From Sphingomonas parapaucimobilis NBRC 15100 (GTDB taxonomy: Bacteria; Pseudomonadota; Alphaproteobacteria; Sphingomonadales; Sphingomonadaceae), in NCBI RefSeq assembly GCF_000787715.1, contig NZ_BBPI01000005.1:1-64000 (forward strand): a DNA stretch of 64,000 bases. The letters are read 5' to 3'. The notes beneath the pieces were generated by a model, which was not told the origin of the DNA, ran no database searches, and saw nothing but the letters and a program-made list of their open reading frames with translations. This document shows, one piece after another, positions 42,757 to 53,437 of the stretch. The stretch's first letter is position 1. Each line of letters opens with the position of its first letter. The translations under genes and the position numbers were made by a program.

Positions 42757-44544
42757 TCACTTCCGCCCGAACAGCTTCTCGATATCGCCATGCTGCAACT
42801 TCACCCAGGTCGGGCGACCATGGTTGCATTGCCCCGAATGCGGCGTGACCTCCATCTCGCGGAGCAGCGCGTTCATCTCGGCGACCGACAGGATGCGGCC
42901 CGCGCGCACCGAACCGTGACACGCCATGGTCGCGGCGACATGGTCGAGCCGCTCGCGCAAGGAAAGGGCCTGGTCGAACGCCGCCAGTTCGTCGGCAAGG
43001 TCACTGACAAGCCCCTTGGGATCGCTCTGCCCCAGCAGCGCGGGCGTCGCGCGAACCAGCATCGCGGTGGGGCCGAAACGTTCCAAGTCCAGCCCGAACT
43101 CGGCCAGTTCCTCGGCCCGCGCCTCCAGCCGGTCGCAGGCGGGCTCGTCCAGTTCGACCACCTCGGGGATCAACATCGCCTGTGACGCAATCCGTCCGCC
43201 GGTCAGCGCGGCGCGCATCCGCTCCAGCACCAGTCGCTCATGCGCGGCATGCTGGTCGACCAGCACCAGCCCGTCTTCCGCCTCCGCGACGATATAGGTC
43301 TTGGCGACCTGCCCCCGCGCGACGCCCATGGGGAATTGCCGGACCTCGGGGGGCGGCGCGAAGGCGGCTTCGGCGCGGGCCAGCGGCGGGGGGGCCGAAA
43401 AGCCGGGGCGCGGGGCGAAGAGCGATTGGCGCTCCATGACCCGCGTTTCGGGCGCGGCCTGGGGCCAGTCATCGGCGGGCGGCGGGGCCACCAGGGGCGA
43501 GGCGACCGCCTCGCTCTGCCACATGGCAAGCGCCGATTCCGGGGGCCGCTGAACGCTGCGATGCCCGGCCTCGTCGAGCGCGCGGCGCAGGCCGGAGACG
43601 ATCATCCCCCGGATCAGCGCCGGATCGCGAAAGCGGACCTCGGTCTTGGCGGGGTGGACGTTCACATCGACTTCAGAGGGCGGCATGTCGAGGAACAGCG
43701 CGACGACCGCGTGGCGATCGCGTGGCAGCATCTCGGCATAAGCCCCTCGGATCGCGCCCATTAATAGGCGATCGCGGACCGGTCGGCCGTTGACGAACAG
43801 ATATTGGTGGTCGGCGATCCCCCGGTTGAACGTGGGCAGCCCGGCAACGCCGCCCAGGCTCACCGCATCGCGAACCCAGTCGATCGCAACCGAATTCTCC
43901 GCCAGCGCGCGGTCGGTCAGACCCGCGACGCGCCCCGGCCGCTCCTCGCCCCCCGGCACGGTCAACACGCGGCGACCGTCATGCTCCAGCGTGAAGGCGA
44001 TATCCGGCCGCGCCATCGCCAGGCGGCGCACCATGTCGAGACAGGCGGCATATTCCGAGCGTGGCGACCGCAGGAACTTGCGGCGTGCGGGCACGCGCGC
44101 GAACAAGTCCTCGACCACGATGCGGGTGCCCGGCGGCACGGCGGCGGGGCCGTCGCGCAGCACCTCGCCATTGTCGACGACCCGGCTCCAGCCGTCGCGG
44201 CCCGCCGGGCGACTTTCGATCGTCACCCGCGCGACGCTGGCGATGGAGGGGAGAGCTTCGCCGCGAAATCCGAGGGTTACGACCGATTCGATCGCCTCAT
44301 CCGGCAGCTTGGAGGTGCAGTGCCGCTCCAGCGCCAGCGCCATGTCCCCGGCCGACATGCCGCAACCGTCATCGGCCACCTCGATCCGGCCGATGCCCCC
44401 CTGACCGATCGCCACGGCGATCCGGGTCGCGCCCGCATCGATGGAATTTTCGACCAGTTCCTTCAACGCACTGGCGGGCCTTTCCACCACTTCACCGGCC
44501 GCGATACGATTGACGAGATGGGGAGGCAGACGCCGTATTGACAT
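42757..44544 (-). CDS. mutL: DNA mismatch repair protein MutL
   Basis: 595 residues. N-terminal GHKL ATPase: IAAGEVVERPASALKELVENSIDAGA, DDGCGM, TSKLPDEAIESVVTLGFRGEAL. C-terminal endonuclease-type dimerisation domain with the metal motif DQHAAHERLVLE and the downstream CNHGRPT. It therefore belongs to the MutL class that nicks DNA itself, as expected in a bacterium without MutH. Divergent from mreB. Confidence 0.96.
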   Translation of the reverse strand: MSIRRLPPHLVNRIAAGEVVERPASALKELVENSIDAGATRIAVAIGQGGIGRIEVADDGCGMSAGDMALALERHCTSKLPDEAIESVVTLGFRGEALPSIASVARVTIESRPAGRDGWSRVVDNGEVLRDGPAAVPPGTRIVVEDLFARVPARRKFLRSPRSEYAACLDMVRRLAMARPDIAFTLEHDGRRVLTVPGGEERPGRVAGLTDRALAENSVAIDWVRDAVSLGGVAGLPTFNRGIADHQYLFVNGRPVRDRLLMGAIRGAYAEMLPRDRHAVVALFLDMPPSEVDVNVHPAKTEVRFRDPALIRGMIVSGLRRALDEAGHRSVQRPPESALAMWQSEAVASPLVAPPPADDWPQAAPETRVMERQSLFAPRPGFSAPPPLARAEAAFAPPPEVRQFPMGVARGQVAKTYIVAEAEDGLVLVDQHAAHERLVLERMRAALTGGRIASQAMLIPEVVELDEPACDRLEARAEELAEFGLDLERFGPTAMLVRATPALLGQSDPKGLVSDLADELAAFDQALSLRERLDHVAATMACHGSVRAGRILSVAEMNALLREMEVTPHSGQCNHGRPTWVKLQHGDIEKLFGRK

Positions 44545-44558
44545 GCGGCAAACCCTAG

Positions 44559-45731
<1,173 letters not shown>

Positions 45732-45755
45732 CCTCCAGCATAAGGGGACCGGCGC

Positions 45756-46625
45756 ATGGCGCCCGCCCGCGACCGTCGCACCGGTTTCTCGCGACGGCGG
45801 CAATATGGAGCTTTCCTGGCCTATGTGCTCGCGGTGGCGGGTGCGGTGGTGGGTGCGGTGCTGCTTGTCGCATCGACCTTCAACCCGCCCGCCTTTGCCG
45901 CCCTGCGCATGACGCTGGGCAGCGTGACCGCGCCCATCTCCGGCACGTTCGTGGCGATCGGGGACGCGATCAGCGGCGTGCCCGATACGATCGGTCATTA
46001 TTTCTTCGTCCATTCCGAAAATGACCGGCTGCGCGCCGAACTCGAACAGTCGCGCAAGGTCCTGCTGACGGCGCGGACCATCGCCCAGGACAACCGCCGC
46101 CTGCGCCGGTTGCTGGCGGTGCGCGACCGCACGCCCGATACCATCGTGACCGCGCGGCTGGTCAGCTCGACCGGGGCCAGCGGCCGCCGCTTCGCGCTGC
46201 TCAACGCAGGCCGCTGGCAGGGCGTGGAACCCGGCATGGCGGTGCGCGGGCCGGAAGGGCTGATCGGACGCGTGACCGAGTCGGGTCCCGCTGCGGCCCG
46301 CGTCCTGCTGCTGACCGATCCCGAGAGCATCGTGCCGGTACGGCGCACCCGGGACGGTATGCCCGCCATCGCGGTCGGGCGTGGCGACGGGACGCTCGAC
46401 GTCCGGTCGGTGGCGACCAATGTCCGGCTGGGCAAGGGCGACCTGTTCGTGACATCGGGCACCGGCGGGCTCTATGCCCCCAATATCCCGGTCGCCCGCG
46501 TCCGCACCGATGGCGGCGACGTGGCGGTGGCGCGACCTTTCATCCATCCCGACACGCTGGATTTCGCGATCGTTCAGCGCGCCTTCATGCCGATGCCGCC
46601 ATCAGCGCCGGCACCCCGGCCGTGA
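45756..46625 (+). CDS. mreC: Rod shape-determining protein MreC
   Basis: 289 residues. One N-terminal membrane helix (FLAYVLAVAGAVVGAVLLVAS), a coiled-coil stretch (SENDRLRAELEQSRKVLLTARTIAQDNRRLRRLL) and the periplasmic beta-domain that contacts PBP2 (RFALLNAGRWQGVEPGMAVRGPEGLIGRV). Its stop codon overlaps the GTG start of mreD. Confidence 0.95.
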   Translation: MAPARDRRTGFSRRRQYGAFLAYVLAVAGAVVGAVLLVASTFNPPAFAALRMTLGSVTAPISGTFVAIGDAISGVPDTIGHYFFVHSENDRLRAELEQSRKVLLTARTIAQDNRRLRRLLAVRDRTPDTIVTARLVSSTGASGRRFALLNAGRWQGVEPGMAVRGPEGLIGRVTESGPAAARVLLLTDPESIVPVRRTRDGMPAIAVGRGDGTLDVRSVATNVRLGKGDLFVTSGTGGLYAPNIPVARVRTDGGDVAVARPFIHPDTLDFAIVQRAFMPMPPSAPAPRP

Positions 46626-47146
46626 CCCTCGACACCTATAACCCCTTCGACCCCGGACTGCCCCCCGCCCGCGCCCGTGCGCTGCCGTGGCTGACCGTGA
46701 TGGCCGGTTCGCTGACCGCCATCGTGCCGGTGGTGGCGATCGTCCCGTTGCAGCCGCCGATGGGCCTGCTGATGCTGCTCGCCTGGCGGCTGGTCGCGCG
46801 TTTCGCACTGCGCCTGTGGGCCGCCGCGCCGCTTGGGCTGTTCGACGATCTGGTATCGGGGCAACCGCTCGGTTCCGCCGTGCTCCTCTGGTCGCTGACC
46901 TCGCTGGCGATCGACCTGTTCGAGCATCGGCTGGTGTTCCGCGACTTCTGGCAGGATTGGCTGATCGCCAGCGGCGCCATCGCCTTCTGCCTGATCGCGG
47001 GGCGTTTCCTGGCGGTGCCGGTCGGCGCGCAGGTCGATGCGCCGCTGGTCCTGCAGATCGCGATCACCGTCCTGCTGTTCCCGATGGCCACGAGGCTGGT
47101 CGCGTGGATCGATCGCAAACGCGGCCGGAATGAGGTAGGGGCCTGA
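46622..47146 (+). CDS. mreD: Rod shape-determining protein MreD
   Basis: 174 residues, GTG start overlapping mreC (GTGA). Small integral membrane protein with about five hydrophobic segments (e.g. AIVPVVAIVPLQPPMGLLMLLAWRL, ASGAIAFCLIAGRFLAVPVG). Assignment rests mainly on position between mreC and mrdA, since MreD is poorly conserved, plus size and topology. Confidence 0.9.
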   Translation: MTLDTYNPFDPGLPPARARALPWLTVMAGSLTAIVPVVAIVPLQPPMGLLMLLAWRLVARFALRLWAAAPLGLFDDLVSGQPLGSAVLLWSLTSLAIDLFEHRLVFRDFWQDWLIASGAIAFCLIAGRFLAVPVGAQVDAPLVLQIAITVLLFPMATRLVAWIDRKRGRNEVGA

Positions 47147-47148
47147 GC

Positions 47149-49215
47149 ATGGATCGCCCCGGCCGGATCATGACCGAGGCCGCGCAGGCCTATAGCTTTT
47201 CGCGCCGCGCCTTCGTGCTGGGCACGGCACAGGCGGGCGTCGGGCTGTTGCTGGCCGGGCGGATGGCGTGGCTGTCGATCGCGCAGAACGAGAAGTACAA
47301 TCTTCTCTCCGAGAGCAACCGCGTCAACACGACGATGATCCCGCCGCGTCGCGGCTGGCTGATCGACCGGCACGGCGTGCCCATCGCCAACAACCGGACC
47401 GACTTCCGCGTCGACATCATCCCCGACCGGCTGGAAGACAAGGACCGCGTGCTGGAGCTTCTCCGCCGGATCCTGAAACTGGACGACGAGGCGATGAACC
47501 GCATCCGCCTCGATCTGGAACATGCCGCCGGGTTCCAGCCGGTCCAGGTCGCCGAGCGGCTCGACTGGGAACGCTTCGCGGCGGTTAGCGTCCGCCTGCC
47601 CGAACTGCCCGGCGTGCAGCCGACGCGCGGCTTTGCGCGTTTCTATCCGGCTGGCCCAGCCGTCGCGCATCTGACCGGCTATGTCGGCACGCCGACCGCC
47701 GAACAGTTCAAGGCGACGCACGACCAACTGCTCGTCACCCCCGGCTTCAAGCTGGGCAAGGACGGGCTGGAAAAGATGCTGGAGCCGTATCTGCGCGGCA
47801 AGCCCGGCGCCAAGCGGGTCGAAGTGACCGCGCGGGGCAAGGTCGTGGCCGAACTCGCCACACGGCCCGACACGCCCGGCAAGAATATCCGCCTGACCAT
47901 CGATGCGGGGCTGCAGGAATATGCCGCACGCCGTCTGGGCACCAATTCGGGGTCGGCGGTGGTGCTCGACTGCCGTACGGGCGAGACGTTGGCGATGGTG
48001 TCGATGCCCGCCTATGACCCCAACAGCTTTTCGGACGGGATCAGCCATCTGGAATGGTCGATGCTGTCGGAAAACGACCATGTGCCCTTGATGAACAAGG
48101 TGACGCAGGGCCTCTATCCCCCCGGTTCGACCGTCAAGCCGATGAACGGCCTGGCACTGCTGGAAGCGGGCGTCGGCGCGAACGACCGCGTGCTCTGCAC
48201 CGGCGCGATGCGGGTCGGCACCGGCGTCTTCCACTGCCACAAGCGGGGCGGGCACGGCGCACTCAACCTGAAGGGCGCCATCGAACAGAGCTGCGACATC
48301 TATTTCTACGAGATGATCCGGCGCATGGGCTATGACAGCATCGCGCCGATCGCGCGCATGGTCGGGCTGGGGCAGAAATTCGACCTGCCGCTCAGCACCC
48401 AGCGTTACGGCACCGTGCCCGATGCGGCGTGGAAGCTCAGGAAATACAAGACGAAATGGACCGTCGCCGACGGTCTCAACGCGTCGATCGGGCAGGGCTA
48501 TGTGCTGGCCAATCCGCTCCAGCTGGCGGTGATGGCGGCGCGGCTGGCGTCGGGGCGGCATCTCCAGCCCAGCATGCTGGCGCATCAGGTTCATCTCGAT
48601 GCCCCCGCTTTGCCCGTCGCCTCCGAGCATCTGGCGGTAGTGCGCGACGCCATGTTCGGCGTGGTCAACCAGGGCGGCACCGGCGGCGCGGCGCGGATGC
48701 TGGTGCCCGGCGTCAGCCTGGCGGCCAAGACCGGCACCGCGCAGGTGCGCCGCATCACCATGGCCGAGCGGCGCATGGGCGTTCTCAAGAACGGGCAATT
48801 GCCCTTCAAGCTGCGCGACCACGCGTTGCTCGTCTGCTTCGCGCCCGCCGACAATCCGCGTTATGCGGCGGCCGTCGTGCTCGAGCATAACGGCCATACC
48901 GTGCGCAATCTCGACGCGCCGCTGATCGGGCGCGACATCATGACCTATTTGTTCGATCGCGACCGGGCACTGGCCTCGCTGGCGGAAGGCGAGCAGACCT
49001 GGGGCGGTGACATCAACACCCGGATGCGCGCCGAGGAAGCCGCTTATCGCGCGGCGCACTCGCCCCAGCCCGCCGCCGCCGCGACCAAGACCGATGCGGG
49101 CGCGGCGACCGACGCACCGGCGGTCGAAGCCGCGACCAACGTCTCCGACGCGCAGGCCGAGGCGATGGCGACACGCGAAACCGATCCCGAGGATGCAGGC
49201 GACCCCAATCCATGA
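47149..49215 (+). CDS. mrdA: Peptidoglycan transpeptidase PBP2
   Basis: 688 residues. Class B penicillin-binding protein of the elongasome. An N-terminal membrane anchor (FVLGTAQAGVGLLLAGRMAWLSIA) and the dimerisation/pedestal domain (RVNTTMIPPRRGWLIDRHGVPIANN) precede the transpeptidase domain: catalytic Ser 327 in YPPGSTVKP, the SCD variant of SxN, and KTGTAQ starting at Lys 527. A long Ala/Thr-rich cytoplasm-independent C-terminal tail of about 60 residues is added. Overlaps rodA by 4 nt. Confidence 0.96.
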   Translation: MDRPGRIMTEAAQAYSFSRRAFVLGTAQAGVGLLLAGRMAWLSIAQNEKYNLLSESNRVNTTMIPPRRGWLIDRHGVPIANNRTDFRVDIIPDRLEDKDRVLELLRRILKLDDEAMNRIRLDLEHAAGFQPVQVAERLDWERFAAVSVRLPELPGVQPTRGFARFYPAGPAVAHLTGYVGTPTAEQFKATHDQLLVTPGFKLGKDGLEKMLEPYLRGKPGAKRVEVTARGKVVAELATRPDTPGKNIRLTIDAGLQEYAARRLGTNSGSAVVLDCRTGETLAMVSMPAYDPNSFSDGISHLEWSMLSENDHVPLMNKVTQGLYPPGSTVKPMNGLALLEAGVGANDRVLCTGAMRVGTGVFHCHKRGGHGALNLKGAIEQSCDIYFYEMIRRMGYDSIAPIARMVGLGQKFDLPLSTQRYGTVPDAAWKLRKYKTKWTVADGLNASIGQGYVLANPLQLAVMAARLASGRHLQPSMLAHQVHLDAPALPVASEHLAVVRDAMFGVVNQGGTGGAARMLVPGVSLAAKTGTAQVRRITMAERRMGVLKNGQLPFKLRDHALLVCFAPADNPRYAAAVVLEHNGHTVRNLDAPLIGRDIMTYLFDRDRALASLAEGEQTWGGDINTRMRAEEAAYRAAHSPQPAAAATKTDAGAATDAPAVEAATNVSDAQAEAMATRETDPEDAGDPNP

Positions 49216-50324
49216 GCGGCCCCCGCATCATCCCCGAACCCATCGCGCAATTGCCATGGCGCGTGATCCTGCTGGTCACCGCGATCGGCTGTTTCGGCCT
49301 GGTCGTCCTCTATTCGGCGGCGGGCGGATCGCTGACCCCCTGGGCCAAGCCGCAGGGCGTGCGCTTCTTCGTCCTGCTGGCGGGGTCGCTGGTGCTGTCG
49401 CGCCTGCCGCTCGACCTGTGGCGGCGGATTGCGATGCCGGGCTATCTGGTGCTGGTGGTCGCCTTGGTGCTGGTCGAGCTGCTCGGCGCGGTGCGCGGGG
49501 GCAGCCAGCGATGGCTGGACGTAGGCTTTATCCGGCTCCAGCCGTCCGAGTTGATGAAGCTGTTCATCGTGCTGGGTGCGGCGCGCTTCTATGAACTGAT
49601 GCCCCCGGCCGAGACACGGCGCTTCTCCGGCATATGGCCCGTCGCGGCGATGATCGCGGTCCCCGCCGCGCTCGTCATGAAGCAGCCCGACCTGGGCACC
49701 GCGCTGATGATCTGCGCGGGCGGTGCGACCGTCATGTTCCTCGCGGGCGTGCCGCTGCGCCTGTTCATCGGCGGGGCGATGGCGCTGGCGGTCGCGGCGC
49801 CGCTGGCGGTGAACTTCCTGCTGCACGATTATCAGCGCAACCGCGTGCTGATCTTCATGAACCCGGAAAGCGATCCGCTGGGCACCGGCTATCATATCAG
49901 CCAGTCCAAGATCGCGATCGGATCGGGCGGCATCTGGGGCAAGGGGTTTCTGAACGGCACCCAGAGTCATCTCGACTATCTGCCGGAGGGGCACACCGAC
50001 TTCGTCTTCGCGACCATGGCCGAAGAATGGGGGCTGGTCGGCGGCTGCCTGCTGATCCTGGCCTTCATCCTCGTCATCCGCTGGGGCCTGAACGTCGCGC
50101 AAGCGGCGCAGACGCGCTTTGCCCGGCTGGCGGCGGCGGGGTTGTCGACCACCATCTTCATCTATGTCATGGTCAACCTGATGATGGTCATGGGCCTGGC
50201 ACCCGTGGTCGGCATCCCCCTGCCCCTGGTCAGCTATGGCGGATCGTCCCAGATGACGGTGCTGTTGTGCCTGGGCATATTGATGGCGATCGACCGTGAA
50301 AATCGCCGCCCCGCGCGCTGGTAA
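49212..50324 (+). CDS. rodA: Peptidoglycan glycosyltransferase RodA
   Basis: 370 residues. SEDS-family polymerase of lipid II working with PBP2. About ten membrane helices. Family motifs: QRWLDVGFIRLQPSELMKLFIVL, KQPDLGTALMI, GTGYHISQSKIAIGSGGIWGKGFLNGTQSHLDYLPEGHTDFVFATMAEEWG and PLPLVSYGGSS. Last gene of the mre operon; its ATG overlaps the mrdA stop. Confidence 0.97.
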   Translation: MSGPRIIPEPIAQLPWRVILLVTAIGCFGLVVLYSAAGGSLTPWAKPQGVRFFVLLAGSLVLSRLPLDLWRRIAMPGYLVLVVALVLVELLGAVRGGSQRWLDVGFIRLQPSELMKLFIVLGAARFYELMPPAETRRFSGIWPVAAMIAVPAALVMKQPDLGTALMICAGGATVMFLAGVPLRLFIGGAMALAVAAPLAVNFLLHDYQRNRVLIFMNPESDPLGTGYHISQSKIAIGSGGIWGKGFLNGTQSHLDYLPEGHTDFVFATMAEEWGLVGGCLLILAFILVIRWGLNVAQAAQTRFARLAAAGLSTTIFIYVMVNLMMVMGLAPVVGIPLPLVSYGGSSQMTVLLCLGILMAIDRENRRPARW

Positions 50325-50347
50325 GGCAAAAAATCCGCAAAAAGCAT

Positions 50348-50375
50348 TTGCAAAGCGGCACAGGCCTGCTAAAGG
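50348..50375 (+). promoter_or_regulatory. Putative promoter of tRNA-Lys (first copy)
   Basis: TTGCAA (50348-50353) and TAAAGG (50370-50375), 16-bp spacing, 55 bp upstream of the tRNA. The second tRNA-Lys copy has a similarly placed TTGGCA/TAATAG pair. Confidence 0.45.
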
Positions 50376-50430
50376 CGCGCCTCCCGATCACGAGGCGGGC
50401 CGCCGGACGGCCTGATGAGCGTGACGAACG

Positions 50431-50506
<76 letters not shown>

Positions 50507-50582
50507 TTTCTTCAACGGCTCTGCAGCGATGCGGGGCCGTTGTGCTATGGGGCCGTCCGGCCCCCAACGGGATAGATGATTG

Positions 50583-50945
50583 ATGGCAGGATATAAGGTT
50601 CCCGGTTTCGCCGATCGTGCATCGGCTTCGCGCGACGCCAAGGCGGCTGCGCTGGAAAAGCTGCGCAACAAGGCCGCGCCCGACCCCGAGGTCGTCGCCG
50701 CCCGCGCCGCCGCGCGCGCGGCCAAGGAAGCCGCCGAGGCCGAGCGCCGCGCCGCCCACAAGGCCGCGATCGAGCAGGAAAAGGCCGCCCGCGAGGAAGC
50801 CCGCGCCAAGGCGAAGGCCGAAGCGGACGCCGCCGCAGAGGCCGCTGCCGCCGCAGCCCGCCCGCCGGTGGTCCCGACGGCCGCCGAGCTGAAGGCGGCG
50901 CGTGACGCCCGCTACGCCGCTCGCAAGGCGCGTCAGGGCAAGTGA
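50583..50945 (+). CDS. DUF6481-like Ala/Lys/Glu-rich protein
   Basis: 120 residues from the ATG at 50583 (MAGYKVPGFADRASASRDAK). Almost entirely predicted charged helix: repeated Ala-Lys-Glu-Arg (VAARAAARAAKEAAEAERRAAHKAAIEQEKAAREEARAKAKAE), likely a coiled coil. It resembles small proteins annotated as DUF6481 in sphingomonads. No function known. Its stop overlaps the GTG start of the next gene, so the two are coupled. Confidence 0.75.
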   Translation: MAGYKVPGFADRASASRDAKAAALEKLRNKAAPDPEVVAARAAARAAKEAAEAERRAAHKAAIEQEKAAREEARAKAKAEADAAAEAAAAAARPPVVPTAAELKAARDARYAARKARQGK

Positions 50946-51613
50946 CCCCGCGCGAGCTGCTGGGCATCGCCGAGGTGCCGGGCGGCGAGCCCCTGCGGCT
51001 GTTCCGCCGGGGCAAGGACTTCATGATCGTGCTCGACCGCAACGAGCTGATGAGCACGCGGATGAGCGGCTCGGAAGTGGCGCTGGGCACGATGACCTGC
51101 GACCGGCTGGGCGGACGCAATGCGCCGCACCTGCTGATCGGGGGCTATGGCATGGGCTTTACGCTGCGTGCCGTGCTCGCCCGGCTGGGCCGCGATGCGC
51201 GGGTGACCGTGGCGGAGCTGGTGCCCGGCATCATCGAATGGGCACGCGGACCGATGGTCGAGCTGACCGCCGGATGCCTGGACGATCCCCGCGTCACGCT
51301 GGCCATGGGCGATGTCGGCAACGCCATCTACGCGGGGCGCGGGACGTATGACGCGATCCTGCTCGACGTCGACAATGGCCCCGACGGGCTGACCCGCCCG
51401 GCCAATGACGGGCTCTATTCGAACCGAGGACTGGACGAGGCGCGGGTCGCACTGCGTCCCGGCGGCGTGCTGGCCATCTGGTCGGCCGCACCCGACCCGG
51501 TCTTTACCCGGCGGCTGTCGCGGGCGGGGTTCCTGGTCGATGAGGTGAAGGTCCGCGCCCGCGAGAACGGCAAGGGCGCGACCCACACCATCTGGTTCGC
51601 GACGCCGCGGTAA
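50942..51613 (+). CDS. Spermidine synthase-fold methyltransferase-like protein
   Basis: 223 residues, GTG start overlapping the preceding gene. Rossmann-type core of the spermidine-synthase superfamily: HLLIGGYGMGFTLRAVLARLGRDARVTVAELVPGIIEWARG, then DAILLDVDNGPDGLTRPANDGLYS. The usual aminopropyl-acceptor motif is not evident, so it need not make polyamines. Homologues are generally annotated only by fold. Confidence 0.75.
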   Translation: MTPRELLGIAEVPGGEPLRLFRRGKDFMIVLDRNELMSTRMSGSEVALGTMTCDRLGGRNAPHLLIGGYGMGFTLRAVLARLGRDARVTVAELVPGIIEWARGPMVELTAGCLDDPRVTLAMGDVGNAIYAGRGTYDAILLDVDNGPDGLTRPANDGLYSNRGLDEARVALRPGGVLAIWSAAPDPVFTRRLSRAGFLVDEVKVRARENGKGATHTIWFATPR

Positions 51614-51624
51614 GAGCATACCGC

Positions 51625-51719
51625 CACCCTCACCCTTCCCACCCGCTAACGCGGGCGGGCCCCTTCCCTCTCCCATCGGGAGAGGGAGGGAGGCGCGAAG
51701 CGCCGGAAGGGTGAGGGTA
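51625..51719. repeat. Long intergenic palindrome (type B)
   Basis: About 95 bp. Outer arms ACCCTCACCCTT/AAGGGTGAGGGT pair perfectly; an inner hairpin CCCTCTCCCATCGGGAGAGGG follows. It separates two convergent genes and could act as a bidirectional terminator. Confidence 0.8.
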
Positions 51720-51727
51720 TTGGCGGG

Positions 51728-51904
51728 TCAATCCTCCCGCTTGGCCCCGTCGAGTTTTTTACGAATCCGATCCTGCTCGGCGGCATCCCGCTGCTTCTCA
51801 GCCTTGCTCCGTCCGAACCGCGCACGGTTCTCCGCCGCCTGCTGCTCGGCCGCTCTACGCACCAGCCCCTTGCGCGCCTGACGGAAGTTGACGACCTCAC
51901 CCAT
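51728..51904 (-). CDS. DUF4169-like protein
   Basis: 58 residues: MGEVVNFRQARKGLVRRAAE then a charged helix ending in RIRKKLDGAKRED. The VVNFRQARK start, the NRARFGRSKAEKQRDAAE core and the LDGAKRED end match the DUF4169 family of small alphaproteobacterial proteins. Function unknown. The ATG overlaps the stop of the upstream phospholipase D gene (TGATG). Confidence 0.8.
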   Translation of the reverse strand: MGEVVNFRQARKGLVRRAAEQQAAENRARFGRSKAEKQRDAAEQDRIRKKLDGAKRED

Positions 51905-53328
51905 CAGCGCCGCCGCAGCCGCCGGAACAGTCCCTTGCGCTGGCTGAACGCCTCGAACATCTCGTCCGGCCCTTCGGGGTCGAGCACTTCGTTGTCGGCC
52001 AGCCATTCCTCGACGCTCGACAGGTCCGGCACCTCATAGGGCCGCAGGCTCCGTCCCCCCTGCCCACGCAGCGCCTCGACCGCGGCGATCAGCGAGCCGG
52101 TGCGGGCGACGGTATCGCCGACCAGCCTGGGCGCGATGCCCAGATGCTCGCCCAGCAGATCATCGCGGATCGCCGCGATCCGCCGCCCGGCCGCACTTTC
52201 CGCCTCGACCGCGATCGCCAGGTCGCATTCGGTGTCCAGCCGCATGGAGCGATTGTTGAGGTTGGACGAGCCGAGCCGGAAGACCTGGTCGTCGGAGATC
52301 AGGATCTTGGCATGGCAATAGATCGCCTCGCCCCCGGCGGTGAAGGGATGATAGAGCCGCAGCCGCCCATGCCGGTCCCGCCGCCGCAACGCCTCGACCA
52401 GCCGGGCACGGGCGGTGTCCATCGCGATCGGCTCCAGCCAGCCTTGCGCGGTCAGCGGGTTGATGATGACGAATTCCGGGCCATTCTCTTCGTCCAGTCG
52501 CCGGGCGATCGCCTCGGCCACCCGGCGCGAGGCGAAATACTGGCTCTCGATATAAACATACCGCTCGGCCCGAGCGATCTGGGCTAGGAACAACGCCTCA
52601 TTCTCATGGACCGGCGCCTGATCGTCCATCTCCGGCATGGTGCGGGCGATGGCGACCGGCTGGTTGGTGAAGTCGGGCTCCAGTCCTTCCGGCCAGCAGC
52701 TTGCCCCCGGCACGGCAGGCCCCATCGGCTTGCCGCCCGCCGCATGCCAACGCTCGCGGAACAGCTCGCCCAGCGCGTGCGTCACCGGCCCCTCCACCGC
52801 GCTGATCGCGTCGTGCCATGGCTTGTAGGGCTGGGCGCCGGGCCGCTTGCGACCGGGATCGTCGTCGCGGTGTTCGCGCGTGTCCCAGCGCTCGCTGGTC
52901 ATGTCGATGCCACCGCAAAAAGCGAGCTGGTCGTCGATGATGACGATCTTCTGGTGATGCGAGGCGGCGATCGGATGATGGCCGTCCAGCTTCGTATGGA
53001 TACGCTTGTGCGCCATCCACTTCAGGACGGTGAAGAAGGTCCGCCCCCGGAACAGAGACTTGATCGCGCCGGTATCCCAGCGGAGCAGGAAAATCTCCAG
53101 CTCGGGCTGGCGCTGGACGCGTGAATAGATGAAATCGCCGACCGTCTCACCCGGCGCCTCGTCATGGTCGAGGACGATACGTGCGTCGAAGTCCCAACCG
53201 ATCAACAGGATCTGCCGCCGCGCATTCAGCATCGCGCGGCGGGCCTTGCGGAAATATTCCTCCGCATCGACGATGACCGCCATGCGATCGGCCTGCTCGA
53301 TCCGCCAGCATTCCTGTCCGACCTTCAA
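51904..53328 (-). CDS. Phospholipase D-like phosphodiesterase/transferase
   Basis: 474 residues with two HKD catalytic motifs, SHHQKIVIIDD in the N-terminal half and YCHAKILISDD in the C-terminal half, each followed by the GG/GSSN-type residues of the family (CGGIDMTSERWD, LGSSNLNNRSM). It probably hydrolyses or transphosphatidylates phospholipids. The overall layout (paired HKD with intervening QYFAS segment) is like bacterial VTT-linked PLD and cardiolipin-synthase-like enzymes. No signal peptide seen. Coupled to the DUF4169 gene. Confidence 0.9.
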   Translation of the reverse strand: MKVGQECWRIEQADRMAVIVDAEEYFRKARRAMLNARRQILLIGWDFDARIVLDHDEAPGETVGDFIYSRVQRQPELEIFLLRWDTGAIKSLFRGRTFFTVLKWMAHKRIHTKLDGHHPIAASHHQKIVIIDDQLAFCGGIDMTSERWDTREHRDDDPGRKRPGAQPYKPWHDAISAVEGPVTHALGELFRERWHAAGGKPMGPAVPGASCWPEGLEPDFTNQPVAIARTMPEMDDQAPVHENEALFLAQIARAERYVYIESQYFASRRVAEAIARRLDEENGPEFVIINPLTAQGWLEPIAMDTARARLVEALRRRDRHGRLRLYHPFTAGGEAIYCHAKILISDDQVFRLGSSNLNNRSMRLDTECDLAIAVEAESAAGRRIAAIRDDLLGEHLGIAPRLVGDTVARTGSLIAAVEALRGQGGRSLRPYEVPDLSSVEEWLADNEVLDPEGPDEMFEAFSQRKGLFRRLRRR

Positions 53329-53437
53329 CGACGATCTCCCCTATTGACGCCCGCGTCATGCCCGGACGACCAGCCGCTAGCAAATGCCCAAACGGCCAAT
53401 GCCCGCAAAAGGTCAGGAAATTGGAGGCGAAAAGGGA

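Noticed and set aside
46636..49059. Minus-strand open frame of 807 codons opposite mreD and mrdA
   Set aside because: Antisense to conserved operon genes whose codon structure explains the open frame; no domain seen.
50942..51613. Annotation as a true spermidine synthase
   Set aside because: Only the Rossmann core is shared; the protein is short and lacks clear putrescine-binding motifs, so only the fold is claimed.
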